Shown here in pieces: positions 9,366 through 19,234 of a stretch of DNA of 64,000 bases. The notes beneath the pieces were generated by a model. The model worked only from the letters and a program-made list of their open reading frames with translations. It was not told the origin of the DNA and did not search any database. Position 1 is the first letter of the stretch. Every line of letters begins with the position of its first letter. Origin of the DNA: Pseudobdellovibrionaceae bacterium (lineage in GTDB: Bacteria; Bdellovibrionota; Bdellovibrionia; Bdellovibrionales; UBA1609); NCBI GenBank assembly GCA_947444305.1, contig CANEZP010000004.1, positions 186,001 to 250,000 on the forward strand, written 5' to 3'. The position numbers and the translations under genes were made by a program.

Positions 9366-10121
9366 TCATCGCCCAACAGAAGATGCGGTTTGAAGGTACT
9401 GGCAAAAGTCGCAGTCTTTCCCATGGGCCGGGGCAATTTCTGAATTCAGGCAGCCATGAGCATCTCTAATCGTTTGCTCAACCCAGCTATCGTCAACAAC
9501 GGATGGCAATACTGAAATTTCAAATTCCAACTTGGAATCGAACATGTCCTTGTCCGTCAATCCATTGCAGTAAACGAAGTAGCCAGTGTCTGCCACCAAG
9601 AATCCATTTCGACGAAAGAGCCAGCCGTAGAAGGACATCTGGCGCTTGTAACCAATTTGCCAATCCTCATCGAGAGTGACCTTCGTTTTCTTTGACGTTG
9701 CTTTGTAGTCGACAATTATCAGCCGACCTAAAGAATCAATCCAAACGTCGTCAATTCCCCCTGAGACAATTAAACGAAGATCGTCGAGCGCGACGCTAAT
9801 ACCGCCGTGAAGTGCATCCCGCCATTCGTTAAGCTTCGAGTGTACAAACGGAATCGCATCAATTCCATCGCGCACGCAAACCGGGTGCGCTTCACCCTTT
9901 GCCCGGTAGAGATCGAATTCCTTCTTAAGCAAACTATCAACAGCACTATTTAAACTAAACGGATAACCAGGAGGCTGGCCGATTCCAAGCCTCCTGTCGA
10001 AGTAAAAGCACCGCGGGCAATTCACAAAGAGTTCGATCTTGGATCGACTCAATTTAAACGGTTTTTCGCTACCCGGAACGTATAAGTTCCGGGTTCTTTG
10101 TGGATTATAATATTTCGGCAT
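9366..10121 (-). CDS. PD-(D/E)XK nuclease, Cas4/RecB-like
   Basis: The 251-residue product (ATG at 10121, 4 bases after the upstream stop) has SRSKIELFVNCPRCFYFDR at the N terminus, the nuclease core GGIDDVW...LIIVDYKATS (Asp, then D-Y-K), a helix with QMSFYGWLF, and a C-terminal CDFCQY. The core and flanking Cys residues (CPRC and CDFC) match RecB/Cas4-like nucleases that often bind an iron-sulfur cluster. It belongs to the operon GHKL ATPase - GIY-YIG - this gene - SNase, so it is a candidate DNA-cutting subunit. Confidence 0.8.
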   Translation of the reverse strand: MPKYYNPQRTRNLYVPGSEKPFKLSRSKIELFVNCPRCFYFDRRLGIGQPPGYPFSLNSAVDSLLKKEFDLYRAKGEAHPVCVRDGIDAIPFVHSKLNEWRDALHGGISVALDDLRLIVSGGIDDVWIDSLGRLIIVDYKATSKKTKVTLDEDWQIGYKRQMSFYGWLFRRNGFLVADTGYFVYCNGLTDKDMFDSKLEFEISVLPSVVDDSWVEQTIRDAHGCLNSEIAPAHGKDCDFCQYLQTASSVGR

Positions 10122-10125
10122 CGCG

Positions 10126-10524
10126 TTACCGTTTGGCCTTGGCTTCACGCTCACGTACAAACTGGAAAAAATGTTTCGCAGTCGAACAGAACGGGCACTC
10201 CATGCCTGTCCCTTCAGGGGAACTAGGATGAATGCGATTTAGCATTATCGGCGAGCTCTTAAGTGCATGCCAAAGATAGCACTCTAAAAAGAAAGCCTCA
10301 GTTGCGTCGGGGCATGGCAGATGCACGAAATACTCACAATTTTCAGTATGATTGTGAGATCCGAGGCGCTTCTGCAAACACTTGTCCGACCTGCCGATGT
10401 ACGTGATTTCGAACGTATTTGTTTCAGGAGAACAATTCCCCAGGAGGTAAACCCCTGGGGAATCCTTAACTACAACGCCTCGAACCACTTCGGGCGTCAG
10501 CAAGATCGCGTTGTGGGTTTTCAT
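10126..10524 (-). CDS. GIY-YIG domain protein with zinc finger
   Basis: The 132-residue product shows GVYLLGN and then TYIGRSDKCLQKRLGSH, the two halves of a GIY-YIG nuclease core, with a possible catalytic Glu in ATEAFFLECYLW. A CPFC pair near residue 110 may bind zinc. Its start codon overlaps the GHKL ATPase stop (ATGA), so the two are translationally coupled. The first motif is GVY rather than GIY, which is common. A DNA-binding or nicking role is inferred. Confidence 0.75.
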   Translation of the reverse strand: MKTHNAILLTPEVVRGVVVKDSPGVYLLGNCSPETNTFEITYIGRSDKCLQKRLGSHNHTENCEYFVHLPCPDATEAFFLECYLWHALKSSPIMLNRIHPSSPEGTGMECPFCSTAKHFFQFVREREAKAKR

Positions 10525-12251
10525 TTCTTGGGCTCCAACTCTTCGATCATCCCTTGAAGGAAATTGCCCCAGTTGAGTCTTAGTTGTTCATGACACTTGA
10601 GGCAGGTTTCATCCCATCCCTCTGCCTTAGCGTAGGAAACGATCAGCAAATCCAACGCATTTTTGATCATCTTTAGTTCGTCCTGGGAAAGCTGCGTCGG
10701 TTCGTCCTTTGTGTCACCTAAATAGCCAGCTGCTCTGAGAACTGGTTGATAGACATGGGAAAAGAATGGGTGCGAGTGATTGAGACGGATCACAGCATTG
10801 CCGCGCCCCAAATGATCGATGGCTACGAATTCACGTCCGGGCCATGCAGCTCCGAGAATGGAGAATGGCTTTTGCTTGATTCTTTTCTTAACTTCCTCTT
10901 TGGACTTTAAACCTTCTGTAGAAGTCGCAACGACCTCTTTGGCCACGGCTTCGATGGTCGCTTCTACTTCCTTGTCAGTCATTTCACTCTTAGCATCGCC
11001 CTTGGGAGCCGTCTTTTCAAATTCCTCGGCCGCTTCTTCAGCGTCTCTGTGGACGCCTTCCTTGTCGACAGTCTCAACATCATTTTTTCTATGAAATTCC
11101 GTTACCTGTTTTCTGGCGTAGTCGACGGCCTTTCTGATTGCATTGCTGATGGCGTCCTTCACAGGTCCCTTCGGCTCAGCACCTCGTTTTACGTGCTTTA
11201 CCGCGAAATATTCGTCGAGGACGGCGTCGAAGGCAATTTCGACGCCAACGTACCTGTCGATGGTGCGATCGTATCCGATGCGAAAGCCCTTTGCGCCTTC
11301 GACAAAAATGAGCGGATCAAAGAAAATTTCCCGATTATTTCTTAATATTGATACGCCCATATTCTTATGAATCTTGCGCTTTTCAATTTCGGGATTTCTT
11401 GCGGCAGCTCCGTCACCGCTTTTCATTCTAAATTCTTCAGGTAACAATGTTACACGAACATCGATTTCGGATTCGACGCCAGATTCCGTTTTGAATGTTA
11501 CTGATTCCTCGTGAACCAGGGTGGCAGGCTTGTCCTTCGGAAATCTCTTGTTCGGCATGAGAAAGAGAGGGTCCCAAACACTTACGTCAATTCCATTGAT
11601 GGAAATTTTGAGGTTAGCCTCAATGAATTTACGGTAGGTACGTGCAACGTAAAATAAAACCTGATCTTGCAGGCTTTTCACTGAACGTTCACTCTTGTCG
11701 CCCTCTTTGAGTTCCAACTTGTCCCATATACAAACTGTTCCATGCTTCAAATGGTCGAGCTCTAACTCAGCCGGAAAATTGCTCTCGCTGGCAGGGATAA
11801 CGTCACGCTGGTCAGCCTTTAATTCATCGAGGTCGAGAAACGTGTGGAACACTTCAGAGTTTGCACGCTTGCTGTAATAGTCGATTCTTCGGGCTTGGCT
11901 AATGCCACCAAGTGGAGCACCGAGGCCGAAGCGGCCGATGCCCTTTCGGCTGTTGAAGCGAGTCGTCGATCCAAGCGCGATAACTTTGGGAAGGATCTGC
12001 TGAGTCATCCCTTCACCATCATCGATTACAATCACTCTCTGAATTTCGTTGGACTCCTTGCCGTTTCCAGCTTCAAGGATCACTTGAATGTGTTTTGCAC
12101 CGGCTTCCTGACTGTTGTCGATGATCTCGCCGAGCGCACTCAAAAATGAGTGACCCGAAGAACGAAGCGACTCCATCACGTGCTTCGTATCGAAAAGCGG
12201 AACTGCGTTTTCTGTATTGTGGGACTCTTGGTCCCGAAGACCTTTTTTCAC
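10521..12251 (-). CDS. GHKL (Bergerat-fold) ATPase
   Basis: The 576-residue protein starts at a GTG after GGGAG. Residues 25-120 carry the GHKL motifs: N box EIIDNSQEA (Asn46), G1 DDGEGM, and G2 GIGRFGLGAP. This resembles MORC/Hsp90-like ATPases found in defence loci. The C-terminal half has an acidic coiled region and a final domain with CLKCH. It heads a four-gene operon with two nucleases and an SNase. It is separated from the phosphorothioation operon by 239 bases without a gene (12252-12490), which probably hold its promoter. Such ATPases act as DNA clamps or switches; the role here is inferred. Confidence 0.8.
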   Translation of the reverse strand: MKKGLRDQESHNTENAVPLFDTKHVMESLRSSGHSFLSALGEIIDNSQEAGAKHIQVILEAGNGKESNEIQRVIVIDDGEGMTQQILPKVIALGSTTRFNSRKGIGRFGLGAPLGGISQARRIDYYSKRANSEVFHTFLDLDELKADQRDVIPASESNFPAELELDHLKHGTVCIWDKLELKEGDKSERSVKSLQDQVLFYVARTYRKFIEANLKISINGIDVSVWDPLFLMPNKRFPKDKPATLVHEESVTFKTESGVESEIDVRVTLLPEEFRMKSGDGAAARNPEIEKRKIHKNMGVSILRNNREIFFDPLIFVEGAKGFRIGYDRTIDRYVGVEIAFDAVLDEYFAVKHVKRGAEPKGPVKDAISNAIRKAVDYARKQVTEFHRKNDVETVDKEGVHRDAEEAAEEFEKTAPKGDAKSEMTDKEVEATIEAVAKEVVATSTEGLKSKEEVKKRIKQKPFSILGAAWPGREFVAIDHLGRGNAVIRLNHSHPFFSHVYQPVLRAAGYLGDTKDEPTQLSQDELKMIKNALDLLIVSYAKAEGWDETCLKCHEQLRLNWGNFLQGMIEELEPKK

Positions 12252-12490
12252 TGTTTTCTCCCGTTGTGGTGCCCTGCAAATGTCAAAGCACCGGGTTAAT
12301 AGTTAGTGCCCGAACGGTGAAAACAGATTTTTGATGGCAAAATAGGAATAGGAGAAAGAAACACAGGTGAGACAATTTTTATGCGACCTTCTCTTAACCC
12401 CAGATGCTTACGTCACCTGCGATCATACGATCGAACACATCCAATATAATACGGCGCGTCTACAAATTCAACGCTTTGCGCAACATTTTT

Positions 12491-13795
12491 TTAAATGTGA
12501 GGGTAACTGTCTGGATTAATGGTCTTTTTTGAGACAAATTTATTTGGGTCGAAACTGATTTGTTTTAATATAGCGGCCCAAGATTTCCTAAATCCAATGT
12601 CGGAACGGCTCAGCAGGCCCAAGCCCTCTTCGACCTCTGTAAGCTCCCTGAAGGCTTGATACTTAGGGTGGTCAGGCAGAACAAAACACTCTTTCCGGTG
12701 CAGAATCGGAGGGTTTTTCGAATTGGAATATGAACGGGTGCGAAGTGTTCGCTGTTCAAGGTCAACAAGCAGGGAAACCATTAGCTCGGGGTGCGGAACA
12801 TTCTCGAAATCACGGTAAATTAAGAGAGAAACGCCAGTTCCCGTTTTCGGAATCTTTACAATAAAATCCCCATCAATATTGTCGGCTATGGTGCGCGCGC
12901 ATGAAACCAAAGTTTGAATTTTAATGTCCATGGACCGAAGCGCAGAACAATGAAAGTAAAAGCTATCTGGAAGCATCTTTCCGCAGGGCGCACCTTTCAT
13001 TGATTCCATTCGAGCGGCACGATTAGTTAAACTCGCCAATAATTCATCAGCTGCATTGCACGCATTTTCAAATGAGCCAAAATATTCTTCACAACCTAAT
13101 AGCGAGACTCTGCTACTAGACAAAATATCAGATCGTCTAAATCTCTCGACAGCGAGAGATATTAAAACGTCGTCTCGACTAGAGTCATTCGAGCTCTTCA
13201 AACTTTTCAATTTTCGCACCGAGGGGAATTGCGACTTTCTTGAAAGGCGCGCAAGTGCATATCGCACACGTGCTTCTTCGCTTTTAAAAACGAAGAAAAT
13301 TCCTCGTTCGACCAAGAACGCTCGCGCTCCTGTTGAAGACTCAATTAATGATCGAAGCGCTTCATTTGCAAAATACTTCTGAAAGGTCTTTCTAGTGGTT
13401 AGGATACCGTCGTTATATGGAACACCTTTAGAGGGCTTCGTGGCTTCGGTTTGAGCTGAAACAATTAAGCACTCATTTGCAAGCGAGTAGGCGTATTTCA
13501 AAACCGAAACTCGCTCAGCTGGATCTTCGATTACGTTGATGACATAGCCAAGATTTACCACGTCAGAAGCCAGTCTTATTCCGTCTGCAAAATGATTGGG
13601 GTCCCAACCGACTGAATCGATACCAATGGAATTTAGAAGCGAAACGTCTCCGCCGCGTCCGCATCCATAATCCAGAACTGTCTTTTCCGAAGTTATTATT
13701 CTATCGCGAAGGGCGAGTTTGATTGGGCGAGAGAACGTAGGGCGGCCTATTGCGGTTTTTCCCCGGTATTGAAGCCGCTCTGTCGAAAAGTCCAT
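12491..13795 (-). CDS. DNA phosphorothioation-associated methyltransferase
   Basis: The 434-residue protein carries SAM-binding motif I, VLDYGCGRGGDVSLL (about residues 41-55), then GWDPNH and NVIEDP. The opening (QYRGKTAIGRPTFSRPIKLALRD) and overall length match the family annotated as phosphorothioation-associated putative methyltransferase. It starts 9 bases after sspD, making it the fifth gene of the ssp operon. Its substrate is not established. Confidence 0.8.
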   Translation of the reverse strand: MDFSTERLQYRGKTAIGRPTFSRPIKLALRDRIITSEKTVLDYGCGRGGDVSLLNSIGIDSVGWDPNHFADGIRLASDVVNLGYVINVIEDPAERVSVLKYAYSLANECLIVSAQTEATKPSKGVPYNDGILTTRKTFQKYFANEALRSLIESSTGARAFLVERGIFFVFKSEEARVRYALARLSRKSQFPSVRKLKSLKSSNDSSRDDVLISLAVERFRRSDILSSSRVSLLGCEEYFGSFENACNAADELLASLTNRAARMESMKGAPCGKMLPDSFYFHCSALRSMDIKIQTLVSCARTIADNIDGDFIVKIPKTGTGVSLLIYRDFENVPHPELMVSLLVDLEQRTLRTRSYSNSKNPPILHRKECFVLPDHPKYQAFRELTEVEEGLGLLSRSDIGFRKSWAAILKQISFDPNKFVSKKTINPDSYPHI

Positions 13796-13804
13796 CCATC
13801 TCTC

Positions 13805-14635
13805 TTATAGGTCACAGATAGTGCAGGCCCTCTCTGTTGAATCACTATCCACTGCGTTAGCGAAGGCTTCATGGATATTCTTTGGTTTCTGATTCCCTTC
13901 AAGTTTTTTCATCTTCTCGGCGTGTTTACGTTTGATTTCTTCTTTGTTCTGCCGCACCCAGTCAAGAGTTCTACCCTGAACCCAGGTGAACTTTACTTGG
14001 TCGCCCCGGTAACCCATTCGCTCGAATTCCTCAGCTTTCGCGAAGAGATCGGGATGGTTTTCCAGAAGACCGACCCACTCCACAGTTCTTTGGAAAAAGC
14101 AAAAATAGCAGCCCGATCTTGAACGCCATTCATAGTATTTGGGGAGTCCGAGTCCAGACTCTTCTAGGAGCTTGTAGACACCATTTCGATCTATTCCGTC
14201 CTCTTTAAATGGAAACTTTGCGGTGATGTTGGTCTTCGTTGTGACATAGCCTTGCCTGTTTTCATCGGCGCGAATGCCGACGTAGGAGACCACCTGTGAA
14301 TCACCAATGTAATCCTCATAGGGTTTGATTTTCATCTCGGCTGTACACCACCGAGCCCGCGGTGATGGGAGATAATTGGAATACTTATTCAAAAACTGCT
14401 CGAACGACTTATTGCTGTTTAGACGAACGATCGGTTTTCCAAGGTAAGCCTCAAGCCTATCAAGGTACTCGTAGGTCTCACGAAGTTCTGCGCCTGTATC
14501 GCAGAAAACGTATTCAATCATGGGAATCTTATCTTTTAGGTAAATCGCAAGTGCCGTTGAATCTTTGCCGCCGGACAATGCACAAATATGCCTTACGGAC
14601 GGATCTATATCTTTATATCCCATTGTTAACCCCAA
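13805..14635 (-). CDS. sspD: SspD-like ATP pyrophosphatase (PAPS reductase family)
   Basis: The P-loop-type motif ALSGGKDSTALA lies near residue 20, and FCDTGAELRETYEYLDRL follows, as in PAPS reductase/DndC-like enzymes. Several Cys (GCYFCFF, CTICDL at the C terminus) could bind a cluster or carry sulfur. In the family this enzyme activates the DNA backbone by ATP for sulfur insertion. It overlaps the ssp ATPase gene by 10 bases if the first ATG (14635) is used, or leaves a 2-base gap with the ATG at 14623. Order and neighbours match sspABCD rather than dndACDE. Confidence 0.85.
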   Translation of the reverse strand: MGLTMGYKDIDPSVRHICALSGGKDSTALAIYLKDKIPMIEYVFCDTGAELRETYEYLDRLEAYLGKPIVRLNSNKSFEQFLNKYSNYLPSPRARWCTAEMKIKPYEDYIGDSQVVSYVGIRADENRQGYVTTKTNITAKFPFKEDGIDRNGVYKLLEESGLGLPKYYEWRSRSGCYFCFFQRTVEWVGLLENHPDLFAKAEEFERMGYRGDQVKFTWVQGRTLDWVRQNKEEIKRKHAEKMKKLEGNQKPKNIHEAFANAVDSDSTERACTICDL

Positions 14636-17600
14636 TTCGCGCCAGGAAGTTCGTCGTCTTCACTAATCATTCTGCTTCGTACATTGTTAAGATCCATGAG
14701 CAAGTCGATAAGGACTTTGTTCATTTCAGCTTTCGTTAGATCACTGCTCAATCGCTTGAGTTCATCCGCGACAGCACTCATTGCGGGCGAAACCTCGGCC
14801 GAAGTTACGACCTCAGCAGTTAGTGGAGTGCCATCATCTTTTGATGACGTAAGGAATGTGCATTGCCTTCCGCCGTCTTCGGATAGGAACAAACCAATTT
14901 GAACTATTTCATTCGTGGCCTGATGAAGGTTGAGCTCAAACAAAGTTTTACCCTTTTCATCCCAGGTCCGTGGAGTCGCGCCAGTAATTGCATCCGCCAG
15001 TGTTTCGATTACACGCTGATTATCAGCAGTCGGCTCCAACTGTAGCGCCCTGTGAATGAGCCGGCCGGCAGCAGAATTGAACGCGAAACTCTTAAGATCT
15101 GCCGGAAGTATTGCCGCCAATTCACGCCACAAGCTTGCCAAGGGCGCTCTCGCCTCGGGTATTTCAATATCTGGCTTTCCAAATGCTCGGTAAAGACGAA
15201 GCAAAGCTTTTCGCTGGGATTTGGAAACACTGCGAAGAAGATCAGCGTACATCTTATGCAATTGATCGAGGTCCGCACCCAATTCGGTGTGCAAGCTCTC
15301 GCCCTGGCTATCTGAAAGATTCTTCCACACGTCATTGCAGTAAATTTCTGGAATGGTGGTCAGAAAGAACTGTTCCGGCTGCTTGAATGAATCGAGACTT
15401 GCAACGAGCCGACGCTGCCTCGTTGAGAGCTGTGATGACCGGCGAGAATATTCGGGAATCGCACTGTAAAACTGCGAATAGTATTTTGCTACCGATACAA
15501 ACTCTGCATCTCGCTCTGAAGAAGCTCCACCGAGGTACGCCCTGGGAATTGCAATTAACTTTTTCAAGTAAGTCGCCAGTTTCGGCGTCATTTCCACCAT
15601 CTGGACAGAATACCGCTTGGGCTGCTTCACGATACTTTCAAACAGCTCCACGTCCAAAGTCGCCAAGAATGTGTCTTCGTGATAAAAGCTAAGGGGTGTT
15701 TTGCCAGCCTTTGACAATAAAAATAAGTACAGCGATGCAAGACCAATCCTAATGCCGAAGGGAGGCGCTACCCAACGAGAAAGGACGTCAGCTAGAACAA
15801 CGGGTCCATTCGCGCTCTTCAATTGCTCGTGAAAGCCCTTAAGGAGCGGCGCAAGGGCGCTAGTCGGTGCGATCTCGATACGCTCAACGTTTCCAGATTC
15901 ATTTTTAACAAACCGGATTTTGTTGTCCGCCATTAGACTCTTTAAAATTGAGAGTTCGGGGCCATAGCCTTCGATTCCCCAATTTTTGGTATCACTCTTG
16001 TCAACGGCCGCCATCAAACGCATTCGCCCTTGAATGATCGGGGTTGAAACCTTTCGCTTGTTAATCATTTCATTATTGAAAATGGGATAACTTGAAAAAA
16101 CCTCGTCCATGACAGAAGAAGCAAATTCAGAAATTTCAAATTCACATTGAATCGCTTTGCGATGCTGTTTGCCGCCGCAGAACAAAGTCGCATTCATGTT
16201 ATTATATGATTTCAGGATTTCGCAGGAGCGATAGATCGCCTTGCGAGAAATCTTCTGATATTGATCCAACTCCTTGCGTACATTCAGTCCCGAAGATAAT
16301 AGCTCTTTCTTCGAGTACAGTCTTTCAATTGCGTTCAGCTCCAATAAGTCCGATTCGATATCTAATGGCTTATTGGGCACCACAAAAATCGTGGATAAGG
16401 AGGTTTCCTTTTTCAGAATCTCCTTTGCTCTTTCAATGTCAGCTTTAGAGAATGCGGCGACAAATACGACTTTGCCGTCCTCTTTAGAATAGTCCACTTC
16501 TCCGAACGAGCGAGATTCAAGATCGTCAGCTGAAACTAGCTGCTCGGTCAGAAATCTCGTGATCCGCTTTGAAAAGTTATATTTCTTCGGTACTACAAAC
16601 TTCAACCCCAAATTGGAACGCAGAATTTCTACATAGGCCTGAGGAGTAAGTTTTTTTGCCCGCAACTTCTGTATCTCGGAGCGGATATCTACCGACGCGC
16701 CTTCAAAGAGCGAATATTCGTCATTTGTTCTGTCAAAGACGATCATGCGGCGAGCATTAAGGTCGTCCAGCTTTGACCCAATTTCCGAGGGGCTGTATAA
16801 TCCATCGAGCAGTCCCACGAGCGACTTCTTGGTCGCCTTTATCACTGAGCGATTATTAATAATCGCAATTGATGAAAGTGAACAAACCAGGTCTCGTCCC
16901 AAGCGATCTTCGCGCTCCAGGGAGTTAAGTAATTGCTCCGCGACGATGTTAATTCTCGAAGCACCTCCAACCCCTAGATCATTGGCAAACAACGGTCGGA
17001 AGTATGAGTAAAGCGTCTCGGGCCGAAGCATTTCCATCTCATTCACAGTCGCGAATGAGAGCAAATGCGCGGGCAATGAGTAATCTTCGTTTCGGGTTAG
17101 AAAGGAAAACATTGTGCGCTCATTCTGAGCTACTCGTTCAGCGAGAAGCGGAAGAATAGCAACGACAGACGGATGCAAGGGATAGCAAGCGACCAACGTA
17201 TCGACAAGCTCAGGAGTTGACAGCAGAGTGGGCAAGCACCCGGCGCGTTTAATCCCTTGGACCCAAGCTTCGGCGTTCTTAGCATACGACTTTGCAACTT
17301 TTGGATTTAAATCCGCGATTCCATACTCAAAAACATTTGCGATTAATGTGTAAGTAGAGGCCTGGTGATCGTTAAAACTCAGCTGTGAAAATCGTCCTTC
17401 AATTTTTGCCCATTCCTGTTGCACAGAACTTGGCAAGCTAGCCGCATACCTGGAAATCGGCAAATGGCTCAGCAGCAACAAATGAAGTTGCTTTGAACCA
17501 CTCGCATTACAAGCTTCTGCAAACTCTTGAAGGAAATGTAGATCAAACGTTGAGGGATGCCGAACTCCTCTCTCGAGAAATTTTCCGAATTCGTCATAGA

Positions 17601-18357
17601 CAACTATTAGCCCGGTAAATCCCTTTTTCGATAGTGCCTGCGCTACATACTTGTACTGACCGACGACACCGGTCTTCGACTGCACATGCCCAGCACCGCC
17701 AGTGATTTCAGCGTATGAATCGGCAAAAAGCTTCAATGCGGTACGCTTTCCACGCTTCAATTCGGCGTGAAATTCCTTAAACGGCATTACCTTCCCAACA
17801 AGGGCCGACATTTCTTTCAATCTTTTGGGATATGATTTTTCCCAAGCTTTGATGACTTCAAGACTGGCTTTCGCGTCAACGACACTCATTTCCCGAGCTA
17901 AATCTGCAAGACCAGCACCCTTGAGCGCTTCAACCAAGGCAGCTGCGAATGCATCCTCGATTTGGCCTTCATCTCCGCTTAAAAATACGGGCAGCAGTTT
18001 GGAACCTTCGACCTGAGCGACTGTGTTTTTAAAATCGACCCCGAGCGCTTTGTTTCCATTCACACTCTTTAGAAGCTTCGCGCGGTTTGTCGCAGAAAGA
18101 AATCGCGTAAGAAATAAGGCAAACGTCGATTTTCCTACTCCCGGCGTTCCTGAAATCACATGGACCCGCGATTTAGAATCAGTGTTAGTAACTTCTTTCG
18201 CGAGCTTAACGAAATGCTTTTGAAATTTTTCCGAGATGATTAAGTGATCGAGCGAGTTCTGCTCCTCAAAATCGATTTTTAAATTCGTGGAGCGCGCAAA
18301 GCCGCTTTTAAGGCGAATACCGATCCCATTTGATTTTGTCACCACTCGCTTACGCAT
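14626..18357 (-). CDS. sspC: SspC-like large P-loop ATPase of phosphorothioation
   Basis: The 1243-residue protein has one clear Walker A motif, ISGTPGVGKSTFALFL (about residues 68-83), and a Walker B-like LIVVYDEFGKFLERG. The remainder is long and helical with no other domain I recognise. It lies between the DUF4007 gene and the ATP pyrophosphatase gene, overlapping both, the position of sspC. In the system this ATPase supports single-strand phosphorothioate insertion together with SspB and SspD. Full length, no frameshift. Confidence 0.85.
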   Translation of the reverse strand: MRKRVVTKSNGIGIRLKSGFARSTNLKIDFEEQNSLDHLIISEKFQKHFVKLAKEVTNTDSKSRVHVISGTPGVGKSTFALFLTRFLSATNRAKLLKSVNGNKALGVDFKNTVAQVEGSKLLPVFLSGDEGQIEDAFAAALVEALKGAGLADLAREMSVVDAKASLEVIKAWEKSYPKRLKEMSALVGKVMPFKEFHAELKRGKRTALKLFADSYAEITGGAGHVQSKTGVVGQYKYVAQALSKKGFTGLIVVYDEFGKFLERGVRHPSTFDLHFLQEFAEACNASGSKQLHLLLLSHLPISRYAASLPSSVQQEWAKIEGRFSQLSFNDHQASTYTLIANVFEYGIADLNPKVAKSYAKNAEAWVQGIKRAGCLPTLLSTPELVDTLVACYPLHPSVVAILPLLAERVAQNERTMFSFLTRNEDYSLPAHLLSFATVNEMEMLRPETLYSYFRPLFANDLGVGGASRINIVAEQLLNSLEREDRLGRDLVCSLSSIAIINNRSVIKATKKSLVGLLDGLYSPSEIGSKLDDLNARRMIVFDRTNDEYSLFEGASVDIRSEIQKLRAKKLTPQAYVEILRSNLGLKFVVPKKYNFSKRITRFLTEQLVSADDLESRSFGEVDYSKEDGKVVFVAAFSKADIERAKEILKKETSLSTIFVVPNKPLDIESDLLELNAIERLYSKKELLSSGLNVRKELDQYQKISRKAIYRSCEILKSYNNMNATLFCGGKQHRKAIQCEFEISEFASSVMDEVFSSYPIFNNEMINKRKVSTPIIQGRMRLMAAVDKSDTKNWGIEGYGPELSILKSLMADNKIRFVKNESGNVERIEIAPTSALAPLLKGFHEQLKSANGPVVLADVLSRWVAPPFGIRIGLASLYLFLLSKAGKTPLSFYHEDTFLATLDVELFESIVKQPKRYSVQMVEMTPKLATYLKKLIAIPRAYLGGASSERDAEFVSVAKYYSQFYSAIPEYSRRSSQLSTRQRRLVASLDSFKQPEQFFLTTIPEIYCNDVWKNLSDSQGESLHTELGADLDQLHKMYADLLRSVSKSQRKALLRLYRAFGKPDIEIPEARAPLASLWRELAAILPADLKSFAFNSAAGRLIHRALQLEPTADNQRVIETLADAITGATPRTWDEKGKTLFELNLHQATNEIVQIGLFLSEDGGRQCTFLTSSKDDGTPLTAEVVTSAEVSPAMSAVADELKRLSSDLTKAEMNKVLIDLLMDLNNVRSRMISEDDELPGANWG

Positions 18358-19216
18358 GTGAATCTCCGTAGTAGTCTTTCAGTAGTGCTTGAGTTTCAGC
18401 TGACCGTACTTTCACTGTGAAAAAGCCGCCTGATTTTTTATATGAGAACCACTTCGGGTATTTTTCTACCAATCGATTTAAGATTTCCAAATTGGCTTCT
18501 TGGTCCAAATTCAGGACCTTTCCCGGCGAACAATCTTTTGACTGGAGCTCCTCAAATCGGAATTCAGCCGGCTCACCAATCGTGCGCCAAAATTCAATCA
18601 AAATTACTCCAAATACTGGGATAGGAATCGAATCTACTGCGGGCTTCAGGAGCCTAAAGCCCGAGTCGTGCTTTTCAAGGAGATGTAGAATCGCCAAAGG
18701 AGATGCGTAGGAATTCTCCGGAGTTTCAGACTTATCTTCGTCGGAGAAAAGATATGTACGAATGAAGGTGTTCAAGTCCCGCCCGAGGGTATTTGAATTT
18801 ACCTTTCGACCAGCAGAACTAATATACCGAGTCAAAAGCTGCTGCGCGGACTCTAGCGAAAACTCACTGACGCCAAATTTATTGAAAAACCAGAACCATG
18901 TAGAAGCATATTCTTCGTTCGAGGCAAGCTTGTAGTGAATCAACCATGCTGTGCCCATTCTCTCGAAATACGGATCATACTTCGAGAGCATTAAAGCTAG
19001 ACTTGTGAGCTTAAGTCCCTTCGTCGCATTTGGATCTACAAATCCAACGGCTTCAAGCCAGAATTTGATTGATGAAACCATGTTTGAACCAACACCGAGA
19101 CTTTGCATCGCCTTTTCAGTGTTGGCAAAAATGTCACCCTCATTTTTAAGAAGGTCGATTCCTTTATGTAGCCAGCTGTCCCGTAGATGGAACGTCTGAT
19201 GTCCTCCGAAGCGCAT
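18350..19216 (-). CDS. sspB: SspB-like DUF4007 protein
   Basis: The 288-residue product begins MRFGGHQTFHLRDSWLHKGI, the signature of DUF4007, and continues with SLGVGSNMVSSIKFWLEAVG and GTAWLIHYKLA. In described systems SspB nicks DNA before sulfur is inserted. It starts 18 bases after sspA and overlaps sspC by 8 bases, so the operon is tightly coupled. The assignment rests on the domain plus gene order. Confidence 0.82.
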   Translation of the reverse strand: MRFGGHQTFHLRDSWLHKGIDLLKNEGDIFANTEKAMQSLGVGSNMVSSIKFWLEAVGFVDPNATKGLKLTSLALMLSKYDPYFERMGTAWLIHYKLASNEEYASTWFWFFNKFGVSEFSLESAQQLLTRYISSAGRKVNSNTLGRDLNTFIRTYLFSDEDKSETPENSYASPLAILHLLEKHDSGFRLLKPAVDSIPIPVFGVILIEFWRTIGEPAEFRFEELQSKDCSPGKVLNLDQEANLEILNRLVEKYPKWFSYKKSGGFFTVKVRSAETQALLKDYYGDSHA

Positions 19217-19234
19217 CCATGCCCCCTATTAATC

